Shown piece by piece: positions 1-6,508 of a DNA stretch of 8,753 nt. The stretch comes from a bacterium (GTDB lineage Bacteria > Armatimonadota > Zipacnadia > Zipacnadales > Zipacnadaceae). The notes beneath the pieces were generated by a model that searched no databases, was not told the origin of the DNA, and was given only the letters and a program-made list of their open reading frames with translations. Made by a program: the position numbers and the translations under genes. The DNA is taken from the NCBI GenBank assembly GCA_030607655.1, contig JAUWJN010000083.1:1-8753 (forward strand), given 5' to 3'. Position 1 is the stretch's first letter. Each line of letters starts with the position of its first letter.

Positions 1-213
1 CAACATCAGCGTCAGCAGCTAGTCCACAATGCTCTGCAGCAGTTGACCGCGGAGCATAGAGCGGTGGTAGTGCTATACGACCTGAACGGATTCTCTTACC
101 AGGAGATTGCCCAGATGCTCGAGCTACCCGTGGGCACGGTCAAATCGCGGCTGAACCGGGCCCGGCTTATCCTGAAGGAACTGCTGGCGCAACACTTGGA
201 ACTTTTTGATTAG
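1..213 (+). CDS. ECF-type RNA polymerase sigma factor, C-terminal end (partial)
   Basis: The reading frame is open from the first base of the window and ends at TAG, giving the last 70 residues of a protein whose start lies outside. The visible part is a sigma70 region 4 helix-turn-helix, which binds the -35 element. After a helix containing LTAEHRAVVVLYDLNGFSY comes the recognition segment QEIAQMLELPVGTVKSRLNR and then RARLILKELL, which is the usual ECF (group 4) ending. The TVKSRLNRAR stretch is highly typical of the family. The next gene on the same strand is a zinc-finger anti-sigma factor, the normal partner of such a sigma, which supports the ECF assignment. The subgroup and target promoters cannot be judged without the N-terminal region 2. 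The operon promoter presumably lies upstream of the window. Confidence 0.93.
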   Translation, partial: QHQRQQLVHNALQQLTAEHRAVVVLYDLNGFSYQEIAQMLELPVGTVKSRLNRARLILKELLAQHLELFD

Positions 214-251
214 CCTAGCAGTCATACCTTTGACATATCTAGCAAATAATA

Positions 252-264
252 AAGTGTTCCACTT
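252..264. repeat. Small inverted repeat in the sigma/anti-sigma gap
   Basis: AAGTG-TTC-CACTT is a perfect 5-bp palindrome with a 3-nt centre, 20 bp before the anti-sigma ATG. It lies in the AT-rich 71-bp gap 214-284, the only sizeable gap in the plus-strand run. It could be a minor mRNA hairpin that tunes the sigma to anti-sigma ratio, or it could be chance. There is no U-tract, so it is not a normal terminator. Confidence 0.25.
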
Positions 265-284
265 AGCGGCGCAAAGAGTAACCG

Positions 285-1478
285 ATGAATTGTGAGCAGT
301 GGCGCGAGAGATTTACCGACTTTATTGAGGAGAGCCTGCCGGCTAGCCAGCACCAGCAGATGGCAGCTCATCTGCGCCAGTGCCCCGATTGTGCCCGCGA
401 GTTAGACGCCTTCCGCCGCGCCGTGGCGGCGCTGCGCGAGCTGCCGACCGTGGCCGCTCCCCAGGACTTGCCGGTCCGCATCCGCCAGGCCCTGCCCGTG
501 CAGCAGAGAGTGTTTGGCTACCGGATTTCCTGGCAGGGCGTGGGAGCGGTGGCTACTGCGGCGTGCCTGTTGGTGGGCTTCTGGGCTATCTTTTCCTATC
601 AACGCCCTACCGCGATAACGGCGCGGCGGGCTGTGGGCTGGGGACCAGCGACCCCCGCGCAAAGAGCCGAAGCTCCCACGGAAGTCGCAAAAGTCGCTGA
701 AGCCCCGGAGGCGGAGACACTGCCGCCCTCGCTGCCGTCTGAGTCCAAGCCTGCAACCGCGCCATCTGTCTCCCCCCCAACGCCCCCGCCAGTGCGGGTT
801 GCTCGTCATCCCGAAGAGTTACCTGCTCCTCCCAGTCTGAAGGGCGAGGTAGAGATGGCGCCACCTGCTCCGCCGCTGGGCGCTGCCATTGACGCTACTG
901 TCCCCAGCCCGCCGCTGGCGGAGGCCGAAGGAGTAATGGCCCATGAAGCCGCTGCGCCTGAACCCCCAGAGGCAATGGCTCTGGCGCGAGCGCCCGCGGG
1001 CCCAGCTCCACTAGCCGGTGGGGCTGGTCGTCTGACCTTCGACGCCAGTGGTAATGCCGCCGAAAAGGCTGTCGCCGGTGCCTACGAGGAAACTGCCGGC
1101 GTGAAGGTGACGGTAATTCCGCCGAAGCAGCGAGTGGTAGGCCAGGAAGCGGTAGTCAAGGTGAAAATTGAGCCGGAAGTGGATGTGGCCCAGGCCGTAG
1201 TTCGCGTCAGGCCCCAAGGAACGCTGCACGTGACTCTTCCCGAAGGAATTGTCTATCGGGGGCCGTTGAAGGGCGGTGAGTCAACCACCGTTACTTTCGC
1301 CATCATTGCCACCGCCAGCGGCACCCAGCAGTTGACGGTAGAGCTAGCCTCGGAGCTGCCCGGTATCACGGCCTCCGTCCCGGTCTCCATTCCCGACTTC
1401 CGTCAGCCCCAGCCACCACCAGCGGCCCATCACGCGCCGACTGAGGGCAATCAGGCCGCCGAGCCCAGCGATGACTAG
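285..1478 (+). CDS. Membrane-anchored zinc-finger anti-sigma factor with Pro-rich stalk and extracytoplasmic beta domain
   Basis: This 397-residue protein most likely holds the preceding sigma factor inactive at the membrane. Residues 1-55 form a putative zinc-finger (ZAS / zf-HC2) domain: Cys3, then His29-x3-Cys33-x2-Cys36, the typical ligand set of zinc-binding anti-sigma factors. A single hydrophobic segment at about 85-105 follows, bounded by Arg80 before it. Residues about 107-255 are low-complexity Pro/Ala/Glu sequence that probably forms an extended stalk outside the membrane. Residues about 272-372 alternate hydrophobic and polar residues like a beta-sandwich (Ig-like or DUF11-like; fold inferred). 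A Pro/His-rich tail ends the protein. The start ATG has only a weak upstream purine stretch (AAAGAG, 273-278), but the zinc-finger begins right at this methionine. The end overlaps the next gene by 8 bp. The sensory ligand is unknown; the long external part suggests that an envelope or cell-surface state is sensed. Confidence 0.85.
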   Translation: MNCEQWRERFTDFIEESLPASQHQQMAAHLRQCPDCARELDAFRRAVAALRELPTVAAPQDLPVRIRQALPVQQRVFGYRISWQGVGAVATAACLLVGFWAIFSYQRPTAITARRAVGWGPATPAQRAEAPTEVAKVAEAPEAETLPPSLPSESKPATAPSVSPPTPPPVRVARHPEELPAPPSLKGEVEMAPPAPPLGAAIDATVPSPPLAEAEGVMAHEAAAPEPPEAMALARAPAGPAPLAGGAGRLTFDASGNAAEKAVAGAYEETAGVKVTVIPPKQRVVGQEAVVKVKIEPEVDVAQAVVRVRPQGTLHVTLPEGIVYRGPLKGGESTTVTFAIIATASGTQQLTVELASELPGITASVPVSIPDFRQPQPPPAAHHAPTEGNQAAEPSDD

Positions 1479-2256
1479 CGTCCTGGACATAGCGCAGGTC
1501 CAAGCCAACCTGGCGGCCCGAATTGTGGGCCGTCGCTTGCTGTATTACCCCCAGCTATCCTCCACCAACGATGAGGTCCGCCGGTTGGCGGCGGCCGGCG
1601 AGCCTGAGGGCACGGTAGTGGTAGCCGAGACCCAGATAGCCGGTCGCGGTCGGCGCGGTCGGCAGTGGATAGATATTCCCGGCCACTCCCTGCTCCTCTC
1701 TATCCTCCTGCGGCCGCCGGTTAGTCCGCAATTGCTGCCCATACTGTCGCTGGGCACAGCAGCCGCGGCCGCTCAAGCCCTCTCGGGCCTATATCAGCTC
1801 AATATGGCCACCAAATGGCCCAATGATCTGCTCATCGGCCGGCGCAAAGTCGGGGGTATACTCCTGGAGGGGGGCCAGAGGGCTGTAGTGATAGGCTTGG
1901 GGTTGAATGTCACCGGCGAGGCGGGCCTCTTGCAGCAGCAAATTCCCCTGCCCGTGACCACAGTAGCGGCGGAGTGTGACTGCCGGGTGCAGCGCGAAGA
2001 GGTATTGATAGCGCTGCTTGAGAAGATTGATGTGATATATGACCAATTCAATACGGGTCAGGGGGACACGATTATAGCCGGGTATAAGCAGTTTGACTGC
2101 GTGCTGGGAAAATATGTGATGGTAGAGGCCGGGGCTGAGAAGATTACCGGCCAGGCTGTGAATATCGGCCCCGGCGGCGCTCTGATAATTGAGACCGCCG
2201 CCGGCCGCCGCGAAATAACCGCCGGAGATGTCCACCTGCCGCCCAACTCCCCGTGA
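1471..2256 (+). CDS. birA: Biotin--[acetyl-CoA-carboxylase] ligase, monofunctional (no DNA-binding domain)
   Basis: The enzyme activates biotin with ATP to biotinyl-5'-AMP and transfers it to the biotin-carrier lysine of carboxylases such as acetyl-CoA carboxylase, in the cytoplasm. The 261 residues contain the catalytic core: Ser31-Thr32-Asn33 for substrate contact, Gln55, and the adenylate-binding loop GRGRRGR at 58-64. The KWPND motif lies at 115-119, and RKVGGILLEG follows with Lys126, equivalent to the catalytic lysine of the KxxGIL motif. A small SH3-like C-terminal domain occupies about 212-258. E. coli BirA (about 320 residues) carries an N-terminal winged helix that represses the bio operon. 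Here only some 20 residues precede the catalytic domain, so this is a ligase without repressor function. The ATG overlaps the anti-sigma stop (ATGACTAG) and has no good SD, so translation is probably coupled to the upstream gene. Confidence 0.95.
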   Translation: MTSVLDIAQVQANLAARIVGRRLLYYPQLSSTNDEVRRLAAAGEPEGTVVVAETQIAGRGRRGRQWIDIPGHSLLLSILLRPPVSPQLLPILSLGTAAAAAQALSGLYQLNMATKWPNDLLIGRRKVGGILLEGGQRAVVIGLGLNVTGEAGLLQQQIPLPVTTVAAECDCRVQREEVLIALLEKIDVIYDQFNTGQGDTIIAGYKQFDCVLGKYVMVEAGAEKITGQAVNIGPGGALIIETAAGRREITAGDVHLPPNSP

Positions 2257-4130
2257 GGACGTTGGTGCCGACTTGTCGAGCTTACAATTCAATCGCCCTG
2301 GCTGCCAGCCTCGGGGCTGCCCTGCTGCTCAGCTCTCCCCTTGCGGCCTCAACGGGTGAGATGCTGCTGGAGGGCTGTCGGTTGCTGCAGGGTGGGGAGT
2401 ACGCTCAGGCAGGCGACAAATTTGCTGGAGTGCTGCAGCAGGACGCTTTCTGCGAGTCGGCCCTGGTCGGCCTGGGGCTAGCGCGGCTGCGACAGGGAGA
2501 GCTGCTGACGGCACTGGATAATTTCCACCGAGCGTCCACTCGGGGGAGCGCCTTGTCGCTGCCTCACTTAGCCCTGGGGGCAGCTTATTGCCAGAGGCGC
2601 GATTACCCGGCAGCGCGGAGTGCCTATGAGGATTTGTTGAGCCTGGACCTGCCTGAGCGCGACGAGATAACCGCCGCGTTGGCCTATTTGGACTGTATGC
2701 TAGGACTTTATGACAGCGCCCGGGTCCGGGCGGTGCCCGTTTTAGAGTCCAATCCCCAAAACCCCTTAGCTCGCTATGCCTTGACGGCCAGCCTCTATGT
2801 GCAGAACCGTCTTTCCGAGGCTATCACCATAATGGAGGGTCCAGCTATAGCCTTGGACGCGGCTAGTACCTGGGTAGACTGTTGTTTATTCTCCCCGGCG
2901 GCTCGGTATGCTCAGGAAAACGAGCTTCCCGTGGTAGTTGCCGCGCTCCCCCCAACCCCACCATCGGCCAGTGAGTATTTGCATCAAGAGCCTGACTTTA
3001 GCATCATCTACCCTCAGCATATGCAGACTATCACCGGCAAGATTCACGCCCGTCTGCGTGTCAAGGGTACTGCGGGTGTGGAATACATAGCGCTGCTACT
3101 GGGAGACAAATTTGTCGGTATCACCAATGTAGAGCCGTTTGCCCTGCTGGTGGATTCTACAATCTGCCCCGATGGCGTGCAGCGGCTGCGGGTGGACGGA
3201 TATAGCAAGGCGGGCCAGATAGTACGCAAAGCCAGCATCGGGGTGATAGTGCAAAACGGCAACCGTACCCTAACAACGCAAGAGCGCACCTGCCGCCGGA
3301 TAGCTAGCAGCTTCCTGCGTCACCAGTTACGCGTGCGCCCTCGCCCGGGCCAATGGGAACACCTGTGTGGTCGGATCTGGGAGGCCGCCGGGCAGCCGCA
3401 GCGAGCTTGGGACAGCTATGAAACTGCGTTCAATTACTCACCGACTCTACCGCGGCTGCGCGAGCATCTGCTGGCCCTCGGTATGAAGATGAATATACCG
3501 GTTCTCCGTTCGCCCACGGAGATTCATCAGCTCCTGCCAGGCTCGGCGGCGGTAGCCCTGACTTTTGACGATGGCCCCCATCCCCAGATAACTCCCTGGA
3601 TCTTGGACCAACTGGACCGATTTGGGGTGAAGGCCACCTTCTTTCTAGTAGGTAAACAAGTGGACCTGTATCCCCAGCTAACCCGCGAGATTCTGCGCCG
3701 TGGTCACCAGCTTGCCTCTCATTCCTATACACATCGTAATCTGCGAGCATGCAGCCCCCTGGAGGTGGAACGGGAACTGGTAACGAGCCGGGCGGCGATT
3801 TGGCGTGCTACGGGAGTTAACGTGACCCTGTTTCGGCCCCCCGGCGGGCACTATGACGAGATGGTGCGAGCCGCCGCCGCTACCTGGGGCTTCACCACGG
3901 TGTTCTGGACTGTCAACATAGGCAATTACCCTGGTGCTGCTACCCAGCAGGTACTAACGGGGCTGATACGGGATATCCAGCCCCAGGGAATTATACTGTT
4001 ACATAATGGGGAAGACGCGACCATAGATATTCTTCCCGCCCTGCTGAGTCGCCTGACTGCTAAGAAGATGCAGATGGTCACCATCACCACAACCAGTAGT
4101 GGCTTGTCGCCGGCGGAGGTTGCCCAGTGA
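2253..4130 (+). CDS. Exported TPR / Ig-like / NodB-type polysaccharide deacetylase
   Basis: This 625-residue multidomain protein is probably exported and removes acetyl groups from N-acetylated sugars in a surface polysaccharide or peptidoglycan. Residues 1-33 look like a signal peptide (hydrophobic core about 14-27, then SSPLAAS). Residues about 36-215 are TPR-like helical repeats, and about 248-336 resemble an Ig-like beta domain. A short TPR-like stretch follows at about 345-405. The NodB domain spans about 430-612. Its metal and catalytic residues are present: TFDDGP (437-442, catalytic base Asp439, metal ligand Asp440), HSYTH (metal ligands His490 and His494), RPPGG (528-532) and LLHN (His584). 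The domain should therefore be active (carbohydrate esterase family 4). The listed GTG overlaps the birA stop by 4 bp. A second in-frame GTG at 2265 lies 6 nt after GAGG and may be the true start; either leaves the signal peptide intact. The exact substrate cannot be told from sequence. Confidence 0.9.
   Translation: MRTLVPTCRAYNSIALAASLGAALLLSSPLAASTGEMLLEGCRLLQGGEYAQAGDKFAGVLQQDAFCESALVGLGLARLRQGELLTALDNFHRASTRGSALSLPHLALGAAYCQRRDYPAARSAYEDLLSLDLPERDEITAALAYLDCMLGLYDSARVRAVPVLESNPQNPLARYALTASLYVQNRLSEAITIMEGPAIALDAASTWVDCCLFSPAARYAQENELPVVVAALPPTPPSASEYLHQEPDFSIIYPQHMQTITGKIHARLRVKGTAGVEYIALLLGDKFVGITNVEPFALLVDSTICPDGVQRLRVDGYSKAGQIVRKASIGVIVQNGNRTLTTQERTCRRIASSFLRHQLRVRPRPGQWEHLCGRIWEAAGQPQRAWDSYETAFNYSPTLPRLREHLLALGMKMNIPVLRSPTEIHQLLPGSAAVALTFDDGPHPQITPWILDQLDRFGVKATFFLVGKQVDLYPQLTREILRRGHQLASHSYTHRNLRACSPLEVERELVTSRAAIWRATGVNVTLFRPPGGHYDEMVRAAAATWGFTTVFWTVNIGNYPGAATQQVLTGLIRDIQPQGIILLHNGEDATIDILPALLSRLTAKKMQMVTITTTSSGLSPAEVAQ
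2255..2267 (+). promoter_or_regulatory. SD-like GAGG that may place the deacetylase start at GTG 2265
   Basis: GAGG at 2255-2258 is followed by 6 nt and then an in-frame GTG at 2265-2267. The upstream GTG at 2253 overlaps the birA stop but is preceded only by C-rich sequence without an SD. The protein could thus begin four codons later than the overlap start. Both starts are compatible with translational coupling. Confidence 0.45.
4115..4120 (+). promoter_or_regulatory. Strong Shine-Dalgarno (GGAGGT) for the glycosidase gene
   Basis: GGAGGT lies inside the 3' end of the deacetylase gene, 6 nt before GTG 4127. It fixes the non-ATG start of the next gene, whose first codons overlap the TGA stop of the deacetylase (GTGA). 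Unlike the other junctions in this run, this one could initiate independently as well as by coupling. Confidence 0.8.
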
Positions 4131-6508
4131 AACGCCTAGTCCAGGCAGTTTTGTTGTCGGGTCTGGTCACATTGCTAGTCAGCATCGTGCCAACCGCGCT
4201 ACTCTCCTTCTTTCCTGCCGCCGGGGATACCCCACTATTAACCCCCGCTCCCGCAGGGAGAGGGGCCAGGGGTGAGGTTGCCGTTGCCGTTGACCTCAAT
4301 GACCCACCCCGCCTAGATGTAAATGTCCCGTTCGCCGATTCGTGCCTGGTGGACTTCAGCTTTCGACTTTCGCCGCCGGCTGGACAACAAGGCTTCCTCT
4401 TTGTGGGTACTGACGGCCATTTCTATTTTGAGGATGGAACCCGCACCCGGTTTTGGGGCATTAATGTTGCCAAAGACGCAGTCTTCCAGCCGCATAATGT
4501 CATAGACAGGTCCGCCGCTGTGTTTGCGCGAGCTGGCCTTAACCTCGTTCGCCTTCACCATCTGGACGATGTGGGCGGCCTGCTGCCCCCAGGGAGAGCC
4601 GGCCGCAAGCCGCGCATTGACCCCGAGAAGCGTGACGCCGTGGATTATTGGATCGCTGCTCTGAAAAGGCGCGGCATATACGTGTACCTGGACCTGTTGG
4701 ACTACCGAACCTTCTGGGAGCCGGAGGGGGTAATCAATGGCGAGGCGCTGGGCCGAGGTGCCAAGCCCTATGCATTATTCAATGAGCGCTTGATCGAACT
4801 GCAGCGGGAGTATGCCCGCGAGCTGCTCGTTGATCACGTCAATCCGTACACTGGCCTGAGTTATGCGCAGGACCCAGCGGTGGTTATGCTTGAGTTATGC
4901 GATGAGAACGGACTGCTGGCCCGCCAGAAGGATTGGAGGCAGATGGTCTCGCCCTATCGGGAGGAACTGCTGCGGCGCTGGAACTTCTGGCTGCGCAGCC
5001 GATATCGGACTACTCAGCAATTGAAAGAAGCCTGGGGGGCTAACGCCTTGGCGGGCTTTGAAGATCTGGAGCAAGGGGAAGTCGCGTTGCCGGGCATATC
5101 ACCACAGGTCCCTAATCCGGAGGCCCGCGCCGCGGATGTGCGCCGCTTCGCAGCCAGCCTTCATCGGGACTACTTCACCCAGATGCGCGACTTTCTTCGC
5201 GCGGTGGGTGTCCAGGTCCCACTGACGGCGGTAACTGATACCGAATATCCTGCCGATCTATTTGCGGTAGCCGCCGAGTTGGATTTCATTGGCACTAACT
5301 ATTATTTTGCTCATCCGGTCACCAAGGCCTCGCAGCCGTCGGATGTTCTGGCTTTCTTTGAGGCCGGGAGTCCACTGACTGCCGCCGGCTTTGACACGGC
5401 CATCCGCCGCCTGTGCGGCCCGCGAGTAGCCGGCAAGCCGCTGGTGATTCGCGAGTGGAATGTCTGCTGGCCCAATGAGTACCGCCCCGCGGGAATGCTG
5501 GAGGCGGCTGCCTTCGCTGCCCGGCAGGATATTGACGGTATGATTCTGTTCACCTACAACTGCCGGCCGGGCCCGCGCAAGTTGTCATATTTTGATGTGG
5601 CTGCTGACCCTACCAGATGGGGACTAGTCGCCCTGGCCGGCGAAGTGTTCCGCAACACCCGGCTTCAATCTCCTCAGCGGCTGACGGTGGCCTTCAGTGA
5701 GCAGGATGTGTATGATAGCCCAGACGAGACCCTGGTTGATGGCGTCTACGAGGCAGGGCGGGAAGTACAAATGGCCAACTGGTTCCCTGACTGTGGGCCA
5801 GCGCCGACTGATTGGCTGTATTTGCGCCCGCATGCTCAGCAAATCCCCGACCTAATCTTGCCGCAACTCGCCTCGTCCCGCGAGCTTAGATTTATCACCG
5901 ACAGAGATATAACTAAGGAGCCGGGGACCGACCTGTTGACCTTCGGCTCCCCGACGGTGCAGGGAATGGCCGGGGAGTTGGCGAATAGTCTGTCAGCGCG
6001 AACACCACACTTGCGCATAAGGGCAGCCACTGACCAGGGCGCTGTGGTATGGTGTAGCCTGGATGAGCAGCCGCCCGCTGCCTCGCGCCGATGGATAGTA
6101 AAGATGGTCAGCGCCGCGGAAAATACCGGCCAGCAGACGCGGGAACACTTCGTTACTGACCATCAGCAGATGTATGCCCTGGCAGCGGCAGGCACTGAGC
6201 CGGTAATTACCCGCGGATGGCCTAGTGCGGTTACGACGAGGCTAAACCTGGCCGGTACTGAGATAGTGCGCGTCTACCAGCGCGGAGGAACCTGGGAACT
6301 GGTGCGGGCCAGAGATGATTGGTTCTTTTACACCGACACGGCGGGCATTAGGTTTGAACTGCCTATCCTGCCGAGTTTGGTACGGTTCACTGTGGTGACC
6401 GCGGCCGGTACAAGTAGCCAAATAGTAAGCCAGCCACTCGTATATCCCGACAAGGCAATTCTAGTCAAGATTAGCGCCGCTGAGGAGGGCGAGTCAGCCG
6501 ATGAGTGA
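4127..6508 (+). CDS. Exported glycoside hydrolase, clan GH-A-like (beta/alpha)8 barrel
   Basis: This 793-residue protein is probably exported and hydrolyses a beta-linked polysaccharide or oligosaccharide. Residues 1-33 are a signal peptide or membrane anchor (KR, then a hydrophobic core at about 4-29). Residues about 60-490 show the pattern of cellulase/beta-galactosidase-like GH-A enzymes: FEDGTRTRFWGINVAKD (about 101-117), NLVRLHHLDD (to 148), and a barrel strand VVMLELCDENG with Glu260 as predicted acid/base. The strand LVIREWN follows with Glu443 as predicted nucleophile, then ARQDIDGMILFTYN. The residue before the acid/base is Asp259, where clan GH-A normally has Asn, so activity or specificity may differ. 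Residues about 500-793 are beta-rich and unassigned (accessory or C-terminal sandwich domains). GTG start and 4-bp overlap with the deacetylase imply joint expression and probably joint action on the same exported glycan. The GH family number cannot be assigned by eye; GH5-like or GH42/GH39-like are options. Residues 39-50 are encoded by a palindromic repeat. Confidence 0.8.
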   Translation: MKRLVQAVLLSGLVTLLVSIVPTALLSFFPAAGDTPLLTPAPAGRGARGEVAVAVDLNDPPRLDVNVPFADSCLVDFSFRLSPPAGQQGFLFVGTDGHFYFEDGTRTRFWGINVAKDAVFQPHNVIDRSAAVFARAGLNLVRLHHLDDVGGLLPPGRAGRKPRIDPEKRDAVDYWIAALKRRGIYVYLDLLDYRTFWEPEGVINGEALGRGAKPYALFNERLIELQREYARELLVDHVNPYTGLSYAQDPAVVMLELCDENGLLARQKDWRQMVSPYREELLRRWNFWLRSRYRTTQQLKEAWGANALAGFEDLEQGEVALPGISPQVPNPEARAADVRRFAASLHRDYFTQMRDFLRAVGVQVPLTAVTDTEYPADLFAVAAELDFIGTNYYFAHPVTKASQPSDVLAFFEAGSPLTAAGFDTAIRRLCGPRVAGKPLVIREWNVCWPNEYRPAGMLEAAAFAARQDIDGMILFTYNCRPGPRKLSYFDVAADPTRWGLVALAGEVFRNTRLQSPQRLTVAFSEQDVYDSPDETLVDGVYEAGREVQMANWFPDCGPAPTDWLYLRPHAQQIPDLILPQLASSRELRFITDRDITKEPGTDLLTFGSPTVQGMAGELANSLSARTPHLRIRAATDQGAVVWCSLDEQPPAASRRWIVKMVSAAENTGQQTREHFVTDHQQMYALAAAGTEPVITRGWPSAVTTRLNLAGTEIVRVYQRGGTWELVRARDDWFFYTDTAGIRFELPILPSLVRFTVVTAAGTSSQIVSQPLVYPDKAILVKISAAEEGESADE
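4243..4265. repeat. GC-rich palindrome inside the glycosidase coding region
   Basis: CCCC-G-CTCCC-GCA-GGGAG-A-GGGG forms a hairpin of 5 plus 4 bp interrupted by one G/A mismatch. The sequence continues as CCAGGGGTGAGG. It is read in frame as residues 39-50 (TPAPAGRGARGE), directly behind the signal peptide and ahead of the conserved part of the enzyme. From memory, sequences of the type CTCCC..GGGAGAGGGG..AGGGGTGAGG are a common dispersed palindromic element in many bacterial genomes and give Pro/Gly/Arg-rich peptides of this kind. Only one copy is in this window, so its repeated nature here is inference. Confidence 0.6.

Noticed and set aside
230..258. TTGACA at 230-235 as a promoter for the anti-sigma gene
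   Set aside because: With 16-18 bp spacing the -10 position reads AGTGTT or close to it, which is a poor match; the nearby AATAAT sequence is too near to the -35. Cotranscription with the sigma gene is more likely.
761..790. C-rich stretch (C7 and C5 runs) in the anti-sigma gene as a functional DNA structure
   Set aside because: It is explained by proline codons in the stalk-encoding region, which is low-complexity throughout.
1789..2292. 167-residue minus-strand frame opposite birA
   Set aside because: It is a shadow of the conserved birA coding frame; the composition is that of GC-rich antisense and there is no SD or known motif.
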